Made by a program: the position numbers and the translations under genes. A stretch of DNA of 64,000 nt from Aquimarina sp. RZ0 (GTDB lineage: Bacteria; Bacteroidota; Bacteroidia; Flavobacteriales; Flavobacteriaceae): positions 28,441 to 92,440 of the forward strand of contig NZ_VTZU01000021.1 in the NCBI RefSeq assembly GCF_008370685.1, written 5' to 3'. How positions within the stretch are numbered: position 1 is the stretch's first letter; each line of letters begins with the position of its first letter. Positions 10,012 to 19,104 of this stretch are shown in pieces. The notes beneath the pieces were generated by a model that was not told the DNA's origin, ran no database searches, and saw only the letters and a program-made list of their open reading frames with translations.

Positions 10012-10869
10012 TTATAATACCATCTTTTCTATTGGACATACCAAAATACCTTCGGCACCTTCAGATTTTAATTCATCAAGAATATCCCAAAATTTATTTT
10101 TCTCTACTACCGTATGAATAGAACTCCATCCTTTCTCTGCGAGTGGTAATACTGTAGGGCTTCTCATTCCGGGTAAGATTTTGACTATTTTATCAATCTT
10201 ATCATTAGGCGCATTTAATAAAACATATTTGGATGCTCTTGCTTTGAGCACTGCTTTTATCCTAAACTGAAGTTTTTCTAATACTTTTATATTTTCATCA
10301 CTAATTTTAGGTGATGAAGCCAGTACTGCTTCTGACGTGAGCATTACTTCTACTTCTTTCAGATTATTCTTAAACAAGGTACTTCCGCTAGAAACTATAT
10401 CGCATATGGCATCTGCTAATCCAATATTTGGAGCAATTTCTACAGATCCCGATATTTGATGCAATTCTGCTGAGATTCCTTTTTCTTCCAGGTATTGATT
10501 CACTGTATTAGGATATGAAGTAGCAATTCTCTTTCCGTTAAGATCCTGGATTGAGTTATATTCAAAATCTTTGGGTACAGCAAGAGAAACTTTACATTTA
10601 GAGAAGTTTAATCGCTCTACAATGGTAATATCATTCCCTTTTTCTACCAATACATTTTCTCCAATAATAGCGATATCTACTACACCATCTCTTAGGTATT
10701 GAGGAATATCTCCATTACGTAAAAACATAACCTCCATAGGAAAATTTCTGGTAGCAGCCTTTAATTGATCTTTTCCGTTATCAATAGAGATACCACAATC
10801 TTTTAAAATTTGAACAGAATCTTCATTGAGCCTTCCGCTTTTTTGAATAGCAATTCTAATTTTTGACAT
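10012..10869 (-). CDS. hisG: ATP phosphoribosyltransferase, long form
   Basis: The first and committed step of histidine synthesis (ATP plus PRPP). It starts MSKIRIAIQKSGRLNEDSV. The PRPP-binding loop region is DIVSSGSTLFKNNL. The 285-residue length and the C-terminal ACT-like regulatory domain (about 210-285, RAKSKYVLLNAPN-type region and GMRSPTVLPL) mark the long form, which is feedback-inhibited by histidine and needs no HisZ. It is the first structural gene, about 115 bp after the leader peptide and just after the attenuator terminator. Confidence 0.97.
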   Translation of the reverse strand: MSKIRIAIQKSGRLNEDSVQILKDCGISIDNGKDQLKAATRNFPMEVMFLRNGDIPQYLRDGVVDIAIIGENVLVEKGNDITIVERLNFSKCKVSLAVPKDFEYNSIQDLNGKRIATSYPNTVNQYLEEKGISAELHQISGSVEIAPNIGLADAICDIVSSGSTLFKNNLKEVEVMLTSEAVLASSPKISDENIKVLEKLQFRIKAVLKARASKYVLLNAPNDKIDKIVKILPGMRSPTVLPLAEKGWSSIHTVVEKNKFWDILDELKSEGAEGILVCPIEKMVL

Positions 10870-10924
10870 TATTATTTATTGTTGTTATGTTTGATCAATT
10901 CCAAAACAAGTTTTAAAACAAAAA

Positions 10925-10952
10925 AACCCGTCTGAAAATGCTCAAACGGGTT
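10925..10952 (-). terminator. his operon attenuator terminator
   Basis: On the minus strand ACCCGTTTG pairs with CAGACGGGT (9 bp, one G-U) around a short loop, followed by a run of eight T residues. It lies 32 bp after the leader-peptide stop codon and about 55 bp before hisG, the expected place for a transcription attenuator. If ribosomes stall at the His codons, an alternative upstream pairing would be needed to break this stem. I did not fold that alternative structure. Confidence 0.85.
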
Positions 10953-10984
10953 ATTATATATGATTAATCTTTACACATATCAAC

Positions 10985-11041
10985 TTACCACGCCTGGGCG
11001 AGAATGTAAGAATGATGATGATGTAAAAGAATTATATTCAT
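10985..11041 (-). CDS. hisL: his operon leader peptide
   Basis: An 18-codon ORF reading MNIILLHHHHSYILAQAW followed by TAA. The four successive CAT (His) codons, the position directly upstream of a terminator hairpin and hisG, and the same strand make it a classical attenuation leader. Histidine starvation should stall the ribosome in the HHHH run and favour readthrough into hisG. The ATG is preceded by an A-rich AAGGAAACTAAA stretch that could serve as the ribosome site. The sequence is too short for ordinary gene callers. Confidence 0.85.
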   Translation of the reverse strand: MNIILLHHHHSYILAQAW

Positions 11042-11066
11042 TTTAGTTTCCTTGATATACACACTG

Positions 11067-11074
11067 CGAATTTA
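11067..11074 (-). promoter_or_regulatory. Candidate his operon promoter -7 box
   Basis: TAAATTCG on the minus strand matches the Bacteroidota -7 consensus TAnnTTTG at seven of eight positions. It would start transcription about 20 nt before the leader ATG. No convincing -33 TTTG element was seen, so the call is weak. Confidence 0.35.
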
Positions 11075-11214
11075 TAAAAAATATTTTTCTCTTAATTGTA
11101 TTTCAGCTAAATTTTTTGCTATTCATCTTTTTTCCAAGTATAAATAGCTAAAATATAATCATTTAATAAAAACATTTTTATAACTTTAAGAAACAAATAC
11201 TAACCAAACAACAT

Positions 11215-12129
11215 ATGAAAAATTTAATTTCATTTCTGATTTTTTTTCTTTTTGCATTCATTGGAATGTGGTGGTACTTTTCCTGTAATTGGTGTTTGGG
11301 ATCAAAAAAAACAGAACCTTCTATTGTTAAAGAACAAACAGATCCGGCAGCAGAAGCACTTGCAAGAAAGGCATATGAAGATAGTTTAGCTTTAGCCCGA
11401 GGTTTATTTGCTAAAAATACATCAGGTGTCGATGTTTTTAGATATTCTGAAAATTTACGAATAAACAATGCTAATGGAGGTGTTCATATTCCTGACGAAA
11501 TTCTAGACTTTAAAGAACAGATAGTCAATTACCTGGGCAAACAGCAGGATCAGGAATTAATCATTCTTGGATATGAAACTCATGTAGAAAAAAGTAGTGG
11601 AGCTAATTTGGGGTTATCAAGAGCTAATTTTATTAAAGATATTTTAATAAAAGCAGGAATCAATGGAGATCGTGTTATTACCAAACCCAGGTTATATGAT
11701 TATGACTATAACGCTAATGGACATTATACTGGAGGAATCATACTTAATTTTAACAAAATAGATCAATCCAGACTGAAAGAGATTGAAAAAGGAATTACAA
11801 ATAAAATTTTGTATTCTGATTTTGGCTCCAAAGATTTTAAACCAGACGCTACCTTAGCAAATTATGCATTAGAGCTCAAAAATTACTTAGGCAAATACCC
11901 CGACAAAAAAGTTATTTTAACCGGACATACAGATAATATCGGAGATGAAGAATCTAATCAATGGTATGGTTTAACACGTGCTAATAATGTAAAAAAATAT
12001 TTAGTTTCCAAAGGTATTTTGATTACTAAACTAACTGCCTTATCCAAAGGAGAGTCTAGCCCTATTGCGCCGAATGATACAGAGGAAAGCAGGGCAAAAA
12101 ACAGAAGAATAGAAATTATTGTAAATTAA
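11215..12129 (+). CDS. Inner-membrane-anchored protein with two OmpA-like domains
   Basis: 304 residues. An N-terminal hydrophobic helix (about 4-25, FLIFFLFAFIGMWWYF) is followed by CNWC; the helix may be a membrane anchor rather than a cleaved signal. A degenerate OmpA/MotB-like fold spans about 70-180 (IILGYETHVEKSSGANLGLS). A canonical copy follows at about 195-304, with LTGHTDNIGDEESNQWYGLT and ESRAKNRRIEI, the peptidoglycan-binding signature. The family binds peptidoglycan non-covalently. The next gene begins 12 bp downstream, suggesting a two-gene operon. Confidence 0.88.
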   Translation: MKNLISFLIFFLFAFIGMWWYFSCNWCLGSKKTEPSIVKEQTDPAAEALARKAYEDSLALARGLFAKNTSGVDVFRYSENLRINNANGGVHIPDEILDFKEQIVNYLGKQQDQELIILGYETHVEKSSGANLGLSRANFIKDILIKAGINGDRVITKPRLYDYDYNANGHYTGGIILNFNKIDQSRLKEIEKGITNKILYSDFGSKDFKPDATLANYALELKNYLGKYPDKKVILTGHTDNIGDEESNQWYGLTRANNVKKYLVSKGILITKLTALSKGESSPIAPNDTEESRAKNRRIEIIVN

Positions 12130-12141
12130 ATAACCATAACT

Positions 12142-12645
12142 ATGTTAGATTTTTTAAATGAAGCGAATTGGTGGTGTCTACTACTATTATTATTCCTGGC
12201 CTTTTTATTAGGATGGTTTTTATCTAGATGGGCTATCAAAAATAAATACAAGGAAGATTTAGATAAATGTTTGAAAGAGAAAGAAAGACTTAGAAGTGGA
12301 AATTATCAAAAAGCGAATACAACTTTTAATAATACAATTCCTGCAGAAACGACAGTTGAATCAGAAACTATTCCAGCAATATCAGGTGAAAAAGAACAGC
12401 CAAAATTAAATTTTTCCAGTTTCGGAACAGCGGATGAATCACAAAAAGATGATCTAAAACTCATAAGGGGTGTCGGTCCTTTTATAGAGAAAAAGCTAAA
12501 TAGCATTGGCATATACACCTTTGATCAAATTAGTAAGTTTGATAAAGAAGATATTGATACAGTGACAGAACTTATACAATTCTTCCCTGGACGAATTGAA
12601 AGAGATAATTGGAAGCATCAAGCTGAAACACTTAAAAACAAATAA
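12142..12645 (+). CDS. Single-pass membrane protein with helix-hairpin-helix-like domain
   Basis: 167 residues. One N-terminal transmembrane helix (about 10-30, WWCLLLLLFLAFLLGWFLS), a polar linker rich in Thr and Glu, then a C-terminal domain with DDLKLIRGVGPFIEKKLNSI. This is the helix-hairpin-helix-like motif (x-IxGVGP-x-x-E-x-x-L) also found attached to ribosomal L21-type and other flavobacterial proteins. It probably forms an operon with the OmpA-domain gene before it. The role is unknown; a protein- or DNA-contact module at the membrane is inference. Confidence 0.75.
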   Translation: MLDFLNEANWWCLLLLLFLAFLLGWFLSRWAIKNKYKEDLDKCLKEKERLRSGNYQKANTTFNNTIPAETTVESETIPAISGEKEQPKLNFSSFGTADESQKDDLKLIRGVGPFIEKKLNSIGIYTFDQISKFDKEDIDTVTELIQFFPGRIERDNWKHQAETLKNK

Positions 12646-12737
12646 TCTGCAAAGAAATAGCTGAGACTTCGGTGAAGATCTATTATTAGATCTGGATGAT
12701 TTTACTTCCTAAATTTAAAAAAAATTAAAACGAAATA

Positions 12738-12784
12738 CCCCAAGAAGAACTTACCTCCTGTATTCAAGGAGGTAAGTGTTGGGG
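12738..12784. other. Strong stem-loop in intergenic region
   Basis: ACTTACCTCC (12749-12758) pairs perfectly with GGAGGTAAGT (12768-12777) around a 9-nt loop. The outer CCCCAA (12738-12743) pairs with TTGGGG (12779-12784) across an asymmetric internal loop. No U-tract follows on the plus strand, and only a loose T-rich region follows on the minus strand, so it is not a textbook terminator. The rest of the 448-bp gap 12646-13093 shows no convincing gene. Confidence 0.5.
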
Positions 12785-13093
12785 AAAACAAAAAAAGTAA
12801 GGGAAAAATTGTAATTGGAATACTTGTCAAAGATAAAAAGGATTAACGATATATGGTTACGGTTTTACCTCAAACTTTAGCTGGAATACAAGCATTACTT
12901 CTTTTTTTTAAAAATAAACATCTGATAACTAGGTATTTACAAGTAAAATCGTTCGGAATCAGGAGATTATTCCCTTATAAATATTTTTATTTAACATTTA
13001 AATTAAAATTAATTGTTTTAAAAGATTTTAAAGATTTATATAAAGGATTAAATTTGCGTAATTATTTTTTAATTAAATTTAATTCTATCATCC

Positions 13094-13456
13094 TTGGAAA
13101 ATAAAAATGCGCTCAAATTAATCGACAAAATTCTGACAGATCTGGAACACTCAGGAATTAATAAAGATATATTAATTGATGATCTAAAAAGTCTGAGATC
13201 TCATGCTCTCGAAGAACAAATCCCATTAGTCGTTAAGGTATTAAGACTTACCTGTGAACATATCGTAGAGAATGATACTTTCTTAATTCCGATACCAGAT
13301 GATGAACCTATAGAAGGCAATGAAACTTCTCTAAGTACTGATGAAAATGTAAATCCTACTGAAAGTCTTATGTACCTTGTATCTTTATTTAAGGATCTAA
13401 AAAATAAGATGAACCTTATGGATTTGAGTGATTATAGAAATGCATTATTAGCATAG
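13094..13456 (+). CDS. Small acidic protein of unknown function
   Basis: 120 residues, no recognised family. It looks helical (NALKLIDKILTDLEHSG, DDLKSLRSHALEEQIPLVVK), with an acidic centre (PIPDDEPIEG) and no signal or membrane segment. The start is uncertain: the frame opens at 13073 and the only plausible start is TTG at 13094; no in-frame ATG precedes the conserved-looking region. A good intrinsic terminator follows 36 bp after the stop, which supports it as a real gene. Confidence 0.6.
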   Translation: MENKNALKLIDKILTDLEHSGINKDILIDDLKSLRSHALEEQIPLVVKVLRLTCEHIVENDTFLIPIPDDEPIEGNETSLSTDENVNPTESLMYLVSLFKDLKNKMNLMDLSDYRNALLA

Positions 13457-13491
13457 TTAGCCTAAGAATATCTAGCTAATTTACTATAAAA

Positions 13492-13518
13492 AACAGCCTT
13501 GAAGTTTTCAAGGTTGTT
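13492..13518 (+). terminator. Intrinsic terminator after the 120-residue gene
   Basis: AACAGCCTTGAA pairs with TTCAAGGTTGTT (12 bp, one G-U) around a GTT loop, followed by TTAGTTTT. A second small inverted repeat (CAGGGTT/AACCCTG, 13561-13576) follows. Confidence 0.75.
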
Positions 13519-13688
13519 TTAGTTTTAAAAAGTTTTATGTAGTGAATTTGTGCAATGTCACAGGGTTAAAACCCTGATTCTGTTATTTTTTTGTAATTTT
13601 TATTATACAATTACGACAAAATTTAAGATTTTATAAACAGCAAAAAAGTTAGAATCTATTATTTTTGTTCCCTTATGGAAAAATTGCT

Positions 13689-14306
13689 ATGAAAACAAAC
13701 TCCAAATCTGTTAAAAAAACACGCCTACAATTATTACATCAATATTACAGCTACACAGGGTTTTATAAATTTCTGGGAGCTAGTCTAAAAAAAGCACTAC
13801 CTCCTATCCTACTTTTTATAGCAGCTTTGTTGATCCTCAATTTTTTTGTAATTAATATCAATGATCTACTGTTCTATGTTACAGAAAATTATGAGGATTA
13901 TATAGTTTTCAGTGTATTCTTTGCCTCAGAATCATTGTTAGGGTTGATTCCGCCGGAAATTTTTATAGCCTGGAGTGACAAAGCAACAAGTCCGATACTT
14001 TATTTATCGATACTTGCACTACTATCGTATCTAGGTGGCGTTATCTCCTATTTTATAGGAAAATCGATTACCAAAATACCTTCTGTTCACGAATATCTAG
14101 AAGTAAAAATGGCTAAACATCTAAAAAACACTCGAAAATGGGGCGGTTTTTTAATAATTGTTGGAGCCTTGCTTCCTATTCCTTTTTCGATTACTAGTAT
14201 CGCTGCCGGAATGATAAAATATCCATTTATAAATTATTTACTTTTTGGACTATTACGTTTCGTACGATTTTATTTGTATGCCGCAGCTATATTTAATTTG
14301 GTTTAG
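13689..14306 (+). CDS. VTT/DedA-like membrane protein
   Basis: About 205 residues from the ATG of MKTNSKSVKKTR. A TTG eight codons earlier would extend it but is less likely. Four to five hydrophobic helices; the VTT (SNARE-associated/DedA) signature is readable as SLLGLIPPEIFIAW, YLGGVISYFIGK and GGFLIIVGALLPIPFSITSI with the conserved Pro and Gly. The superfamily includes polyprenyl-phosphate and phospholipid flippases. The specific substrate is not deducible. Confidence 0.85.
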   Translation: MKTNSKSVKKTRLQLLHQYYSYTGFYKFLGASLKKALPPILLFIAALLILNFFVININDLLFYVTENYEDYIVFSVFFASESLLGLIPPEIFIAWSDKATSPILYLSILALLSYLGGVISYFIGKSITKIPSVHEYLEVKMAKHLKNTRKWGGFLIIVGALLPIPFSITSIAAGMIKYPFINYLLFGLLRFVRFYLYAAAIFNLV

Positions 14307-14354
14307 CTACAAAGTCACATTATCATAATATTTTAGAAAAAGATAGTAATCTGA

Positions 14355-15593
14355 ATGAAAGAAATTACTCAGTATTTTCATGATCTTCTGGTATCAAAGG
14401 GTGTTTCTGAAGAAGTCGCTGTATATCTAAATGTTCTTATTGGTGTTATACTCCTATTACTTTTTTTATTTGTTATTGACTGGGTCATAAGAAAAATATT
14501 TCTAAATATTTTTAAAAAATATGCCTCAAAATCAAAAAACACCTTTGATGATTATCTGGTAAAAAATAAAACATTCGATTACCTGTCTCATGTTATTCCT
14601 TTATCGCTGAGTATTTGGATAATTCCGTATTTATTTGTCGCGTTTCCTACAACAGAAAGATATCTGGAAATACTATTTGATATTATCACAATCACCTTAA
14701 CGATATGGATTGTTAGAAGTATCCTAAGAACATTCAGAGATTTTTTAAAATCACTAGAATCTTTTAAGGACAAACCCATAGATAGCTATATTCAGGTTTT
14801 TATGATCTTTATCTGGTCAATTGGAGGCATCTTTATTTTTTCGTCAATTACCGGAAAATCAATTTGGACTTTTCTCACTGCTCTTGGAGCCATGTCTGCA
14901 GTGATACTTTTAATATTTAAAGATACCATCTTAGGGTTTGTAGCAAGTATACAAGTAGCGGTAAATGATACAGTTCGCATTGGCGATTGGATTACCATGG
15001 AGAAATATGGAGCTGATGGTGATGTAATCGAGATTAATTTATCCTCTGTAAAAGTTCAAAACTTTGATAAAACAATTACTACTATCCCTACATATCACCT
15101 CACTTCTCAATCTTTTAGAAATTGGCGAGGGATGATCGATTCTGGGGGAAGAAGAATTAAACGATCTATTCTAATCAAGGCATCAAGTATTAAATTTTTA
15201 TCAGAAAATGATATCGAAGGGTTAAAAAAAATAGTGCTTATAAAAGAATATCTCACTAATTCTCAAGCTAAAGTACAATCCTATAATAATCAGTATAAAA
15301 TAGATAAAGAAGTTTTGATAAACGGAAGAAACCTTTCTAACATGGGAGTTTTTAGGAAATATGTAGAATTATATTTAGAAAATCATCCGTATATCAATAG
15401 TGATATGACAATAATGAGCCGTCAGTTACCACCAACAGCGCAGGGTACTCCATTAGAAATTTATGCTTTTAGTAATGATAAGGTCTGGAAAAATTATGAA
15501 AACATTGTTGCAGATATATTTGACCATTTACTGGCGGCTGTTTCATATTTTAATCTTGAAATATTCGAATTAGAATATAATGCTAAAAAATAG
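14355..15593 (+). CDS. MscS-family mechanosensitive channel
   Basis: 412 residues. Four or more N-terminal membrane helices. The conserved MscS pore helix and beta domain begin around GKSIWTFLTALGAMSAVILLI and continue through FVASIQVAVNDTVRIGDWI and IPTYHLTSQSFRNW. The long cytoplasmic C-terminal part resembles the YbdG-type branch. It would release solutes on hypo-osmotic shock. It lies 48 bp after the VTT gene in the same direction. Confidence 0.92.
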   Translation: MKEITQYFHDLLVSKGVSEEVAVYLNVLIGVILLLLFLFVIDWVIRKIFLNIFKKYASKSKNTFDDYLVKNKTFDYLSHVIPLSLSIWIIPYLFVAFPTTERYLEILFDIITITLTIWIVRSILRTFRDFLKSLESFKDKPIDSYIQVFMIFIWSIGGIFIFSSITGKSIWTFLTALGAMSAVILLIFKDTILGFVASIQVAVNDTVRIGDWITMEKYGADGDVIEINLSSVKVQNFDKTITTIPTYHLTSQSFRNWRGMIDSGGRRIKRSILIKASSIKFLSENDIEGLKKIVLIKEYLTNSQAKVQSYNNQYKIDKEVLINGRNLSNMGVFRKYVELYLENHPYINSDMTIMSRQLPPTAQGTPLEIYAFSNDKVWKNYENIVADIFDHLLAAVSYFNLEIFELEYNAKK

Positions 15594-15657
15594 TTACTGT
15601 GTGTGATTCTAATAGGGTTATCACTTAAATTTACCTTTTTTATAAAAGATACATTCT

Positions 15658-15936
15658 ATGATTACTATTTTTAGATTTATTAGCTACCTTGAAGGGATCT
15701 CCTATTTACTTATCCTCTTTGTTACGATGCCATTAAAATATTTTTTTGAATCTCCGGGACCTAATAAAATAATAGGAATGGCACATGGATTTTTATTTCT
15801 ACTCTATATCGTTTTTGCTTTTTTGGTAAAACCAGAAAAAAAATGGAATATAAAAACATTAATGATTGTGCTGCTATGCTCTGTTATTCCTTTTGGAACT
15901 TTTTGGATGGATAAAAAATACTTATCTAAAAATTAA
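15658..15936 (+). CDS. DUF3817 family small membrane protein
   Basis: 92 residues with three hydrophobic helices. The family hallmarks EGISYLLILFVTMPLKYF, MAHGFLFLLYIV and FGTFWMDK are all present. The function of DUF3817 proteins is unknown. Its 3' end overlaps the convergent next gene by 11 bp. Confidence 0.88.
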   Translation: MITIFRFISYLEGISYLLILFVTMPLKYFFESPGPNKIIGMAHGFLFLLYIVFAFLVKPEKKWNIKTLMIVLLCSVIPFGTFWMDKKYLSKN

Positions 15937-16513
15937 CCGTCCCATTAAAATCTCCTTCATACATCGCATGAATGTTTAATACTGAATGAAATCCTCGCCC
16001 ATGTTTTGGTTGCAAAGACAAACTACCGTCTTTTACAGCTATTTCCTGTCCGTTTAGAAGTATTGCAATTATTTCATTGTTTGATGAATTATGATACCCG
16101 TTATTATAATGATAATTATAGTCATCCGGATTCATGGTTCTTATAATCAGTTCTAGAGTTTCTCCAGTATCCAAGGTATATAATATACTCTCTGCTCCAT
16201 TGTTCAATCCTCCTAAGCCGGCGTTAGTAACTTGATAAACATACCTACCTTGAGGGCCATTTTGATTTTGAATTTCTCCAAAACTATATACATCATTATG
16301 ATTACATCTATGATCACAAGTATGTATTATAGGTCTGTTGGGTTTTGGTTTTCTAATAACAGGTTCGGGTCTTCTGGAGACCACTACTACTTCTGGAAGC
16401 GGAAGATCTATATTAATATCAATGGATACACCTCCTCCAATTCTTACTTGTGCAAAAGAAGTTAATGTACTAAGAAATAAGCTGGTAATTAGAAGTAATT
16501 GAGTCTTTTTCAT
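15926..16513 (-). CDS. Secreted protein of unknown function
   Basis: 195 residues from the ATG of MKKTQLLLITSLFLSTLTSFAQ, a clear signal peptide. An upstream in-frame ATG would put 26 non-signal residues before it and is rejected. A short Pro/Arg linker (SRRPEPVIRKPKPNRP) and a His/Cys-bearing segment (HTCDHRCNH) precede a beta-rich domain with Asn/Tyr-rich YNYHYNNGYHNSSNN. No family recognised. Probably exported to the periplasm or cell surface. Confidence 0.75.
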   Translation of the reverse strand: MKKTQLLLITSLFLSTLTSFAQVRIGGGVSIDINIDLPLPEVVVVSRRPEPVIRKPKPNRPIIHTCDHRCNHNDVYSFGEIQNQNGPQGRYVYQVTNAGLGGLNNGAESILYTLDTGETLELIIRTMNPDDYNYHYNNGYHNSSNNEIIAILLNGQEIAVKDGSLSLQPKHGRGFHSVLNIHAMYEGDFNGTVNF

Positions 16514-16608
16514 GATTCGTTTTTTATATTGAATATCCTTATCAAATAACATACCATACTTTATTTTAAAAAAGAATAAAACTCTAATCACTTAGTACAC
16601 TGAAAAAT

Positions 16609-16699
16609 AAACTAGCTCGGCGCAAGACACGAGGTCTTTACTGAAAAAAATATTTTCCATTTCGAGGAATACGGAGCATTTAAATCTCGATTATCGAGT
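16609..16699. repeat. Dispersed repeat family D, copy 2 (reverse)
   Basis: Reads CTCGGCGCAAGAC ... TTTCGAGGAATACGGAGC followed by ATTTAAATCTCGATTATCGAG. This is the reverse of copy 1, with an altered centre. It sits just before a family C element. Confidence 0.6.
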
Positions 16700-16753
16700 A
16701 GAAATAGAAAATATCAATTACTGATCACCAAAAATAACTGAGGTTTGTTATTG

Positions 16754-16840
16754 AACTCATCTTGAGTAATGGTTTTCAGCCGAAAAGTTTGGATTTTGTA
16801 CTATAATGAAGTAGGTTTTTTTTCAGTATAGCCATAGATA
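16754..16840. repeat. Dispersed repeat family C, copy 1 (reverse, truncated)
   Basis: Starts with the terminal motif AACTCATCTTGAGTA and continues TGGTTTTCAGCCGAAAAGTT, then the complement of the hairpin TATACTGAA...TTCAGTATA. The other terminal repeat is not recognisable. Related copies are at 24784, 33303, 48615 and 49918. Confidence 0.65.
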
Positions 16841-16877
16841 TGTTCGTATTTACAGTTAGCAACCATTTCTTAAAAAA

Positions 16878-18923
16878 TCATTCGGGGTATTCTATCCTAA
16901 GATGATAAATATTGGTAAGCTTTCTTTTGAACACTTTTTTTATTTGCTGAATTTCTTTGAAGGTAATATTAGCATTCAGAAATTGACCGTTTTCCATTTG
17001 CTTATTAATAATTTTCTCTACAAAAGAATCAATTAAACTACTAGTAGGATTTTTTAAACTTTTTGAAGCTGCTTCCACACTATCGCTCATCATTAATATT
17101 GCCGTCTCTTTAGAAAAAGGCTTTGGTCCAGGATACTGAAAATCTTCGATGGCAACATTTTCATTAACTTCTTTAGCCTTTGTATAGAAATAATATACTG
17201 TGCTGGTTCCATGATGTGTTCTAATAAAATCAATAACACGATCAGGCAACTTATTTTTCTTAGCTATTTCTACACCTCTTATGACGTGGTTTATTATAAT
17301 TTTGGCACTTTCTCCAGAAGATAAAACATCGTGAGCGTTACCTGATGCTGTTTGGTTTTCTGTAAAATAAATCGGATTAGTCATTTTACCAATATCATGA
17401 TATAATGCTCCTACCCGCACCAACATGGCATTGGCCCCTATCTCATTCGCTGCTGCTTCTGCAATATTGGCTACATTTAGAGAATGATGAAAAGTCCCCG
17501 GAGCTTTGTCTGATAACTCTTTTAATAATGAAGAATTCGTATCACTTAATTCTAATAATGAAACATCAGAAATTAATCCAAATACTTTTTCATATGCATA
17601 GATTAAAGGGTGAACAATCAATGTTGCAAATCCACTAATTACAAAAAGACCTATAGTCATCCAGTCAATATCACTAATACTACCTTCATGAATAATATGA
17701 AAAGCAATATATGCCAAAATGTAGATCATCGTAATCTGTCCAACAGATACAAATAAATTCGCTCTCTTATAGGATTCTGAAATTGTTAAAATCGTAACAA
17801 TCCCGGCGATAATCTGTAAAAAAGTATATTCATAACTATTAGGAACCACAAATCCTAAAATTAGTATTGTAACTACATGTGTAAACAATCCTAATCTGGA
17901 ATCAAAGAATGCTTTTAGAATTAATGGTAATATACATATGGGTACTATATAAATATATTCTGATTTATATTTGACAACCAATGTGGTTATCAGTACCATG
18001 ATTAAAACATTAAAAGCAATAAAGGTAATCTGGGTATTATTTTTAAATATTTCAGGACGATACTTTTTTATAAAAAGCAACAACATTAACAACGCTAATG
18101 AAACCAAAATACTATATCCAAAAACGATCCAATAAAAATTCTTATCACTCCAAACCTGCGATTGATACTCAGCCTTCAGAGAATTCAATATCTGCAAACG
18201 GTCTCCTTCTACTACTTCTCCTTTTGCTATAATTCTACTTCCTTTAGAAACACCACCTCGAGTAGATAATACTTGTGCAAGTTCATTATCTAATGTACTT
18301 TGTGTTAGTTTTTTATCCAGGGACACATTGGGTTTTACTAAATCATAAAATAATGCTACATACCCACTTTTGAATTTAACATATTCGCTATTTTCAATAC
18401 GAGAATTAATAAGTTGCGTTACAGCATTAGGAGTCGCAATTTGGCCGTAAGTAATTGCTTCTGCTTTATTGCCCTTATTTAAGAATATTTGTCGTTTCTT
18501 ATCATACGAATATGTTTCTTGTAAAACTCCATACCTATATATATCGTTCAATAAAATCCGTCCAAAAAGCTTAGCTTTTCTAGAAGCACTGCTTTGATCT
18601 AGGGTTTCTAAATTCTCTCTAAAAGCTCTATTATAATTATCCCTTGCGTTATTAGGTATAACAGTATCATACTTAAAATAAGGAATCACACTCTCTGTAA
18701 TACGCTTTTTATCGGTGTCAATATCTTCCTGAGTTTTAGCAATAGCAAAATCAAAAGGCGCATATAGATTTTCATATTGCCAGGGTTTTCCTTTTATGAA
18801 CTCATATTTAAACACTCCTCCTTTTGGGAATAAGTATACAATTAAAACCAAGGTTGTTATAAAAAGGAATACCTTATATATAAAAGATTGGTTTTTATAA
18901 AAATTATTTAGATAGTTTTTCAC
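16878..18923 (-). CDS. PgpH-type HD-domain membrane phosphodiesterase
   Basis: 681 residues. An N-terminal transmembrane helix (15-32), a large extracytoplasmic 7TMR-HDED domain (about 33-260, AKTQEDIDTDKKRITESVIP), a block of about seven membrane helices (265-455), then a cytoplasmic HD domain (about 470-640) with FHHSLNVANIAEAA, ALYHDIGKM and RTHHGTSTVYYF. The PgpH family degrades cyclic di-AMP, so control of osmotic and wall homeostasis is likely. The metal-binding HD residues are intact. Confidence 0.9.
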   Translation of the reverse strand: MKNYLNNFYKNQSFIYKVFLFITTLVLIVYLFPKGGVFKYEFIKGKPWQYENLYAPFDFAIAKTQEDIDTDKKRITESVIPYFKYDTVIPNNARDNYNRAFRENLETLDQSSASRKAKLFGRILLNDIYRYGVLQETYSYDKKRQIFLNKGNKAEAITYGQIATPNAVTQLINSRIENSEYVKFKSGYVALFYDLVKPNVSLDKKLTQSTLDNELAQVLSTRGGVSKGSRIIAKGEVVEGDRLQILNSLKAEYQSQVWSDKNFYWIVFGYSILVSLALLMLLLFIKKYRPEIFKNNTQITFIAFNVLIMVLITTLVVKYKSEYIYIVPICILPLILKAFFDSRLGLFTHVVTILILGFVVPNSYEYTFLQIIAGIVTILTISESYKRANLFVSVGQITMIYILAYIAFHIIHEGSISDIDWMTIGLFVISGFATLIVHPLIYAYEKVFGLISDVSLLELSDTNSSLLKELSDKAPGTFHHSLNVANIAEAAANEIGANAMLVRVGALYHDIGKMTNPIYFTENQTASGNAHDVLSSGESAKIIINHVIRGVEIAKKNKLPDRVIDFIRTHHGTSTVYYFYTKAKEVNENVAIEDFQYPGPKPFSKETAILMMSDSVEAASKSLKNPTSSLIDSFVEKIINKQMENGQFLNANITFKEIQQIKKVFKRKLTNIYHLRIEYPE

Positions 18924-18945
18924 CAGAATACCCGTATAAATTAAT

Positions 18946-18953
18946 CAAAAGTA
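18946..18953 (-). promoter_or_regulatory. Candidate -7 box for the PgpH gene
   Basis: TACTTTTG on the minus strand is a perfect TAnnTTTG match, 22 bp before the start codon. No -33 TTTG was found at the usual 19-21 bp spacing. Confidence 0.4.
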
Positions 18954-19104
18954 CTAAAAAATAAGTCAGTATAAATATCAAAAAAATGAAGTGTATCTCT
19001 AAAATTTAAACTTACGAAATCCAATATGTAACTTCCTTATGAAGATCCTTTAAAAATCATTAAATTCGCAAAAGAACAAACATACACATATTAAAATAAC
19101 TATA

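Noticed and set aside
12853..13104. 83-codon ORF before the small acidic gene
   Set aside because: Low-complexity Leu/Lys/Phe composition typical of random A+T-rich frames, and it overlaps the better supported gene at 13094.
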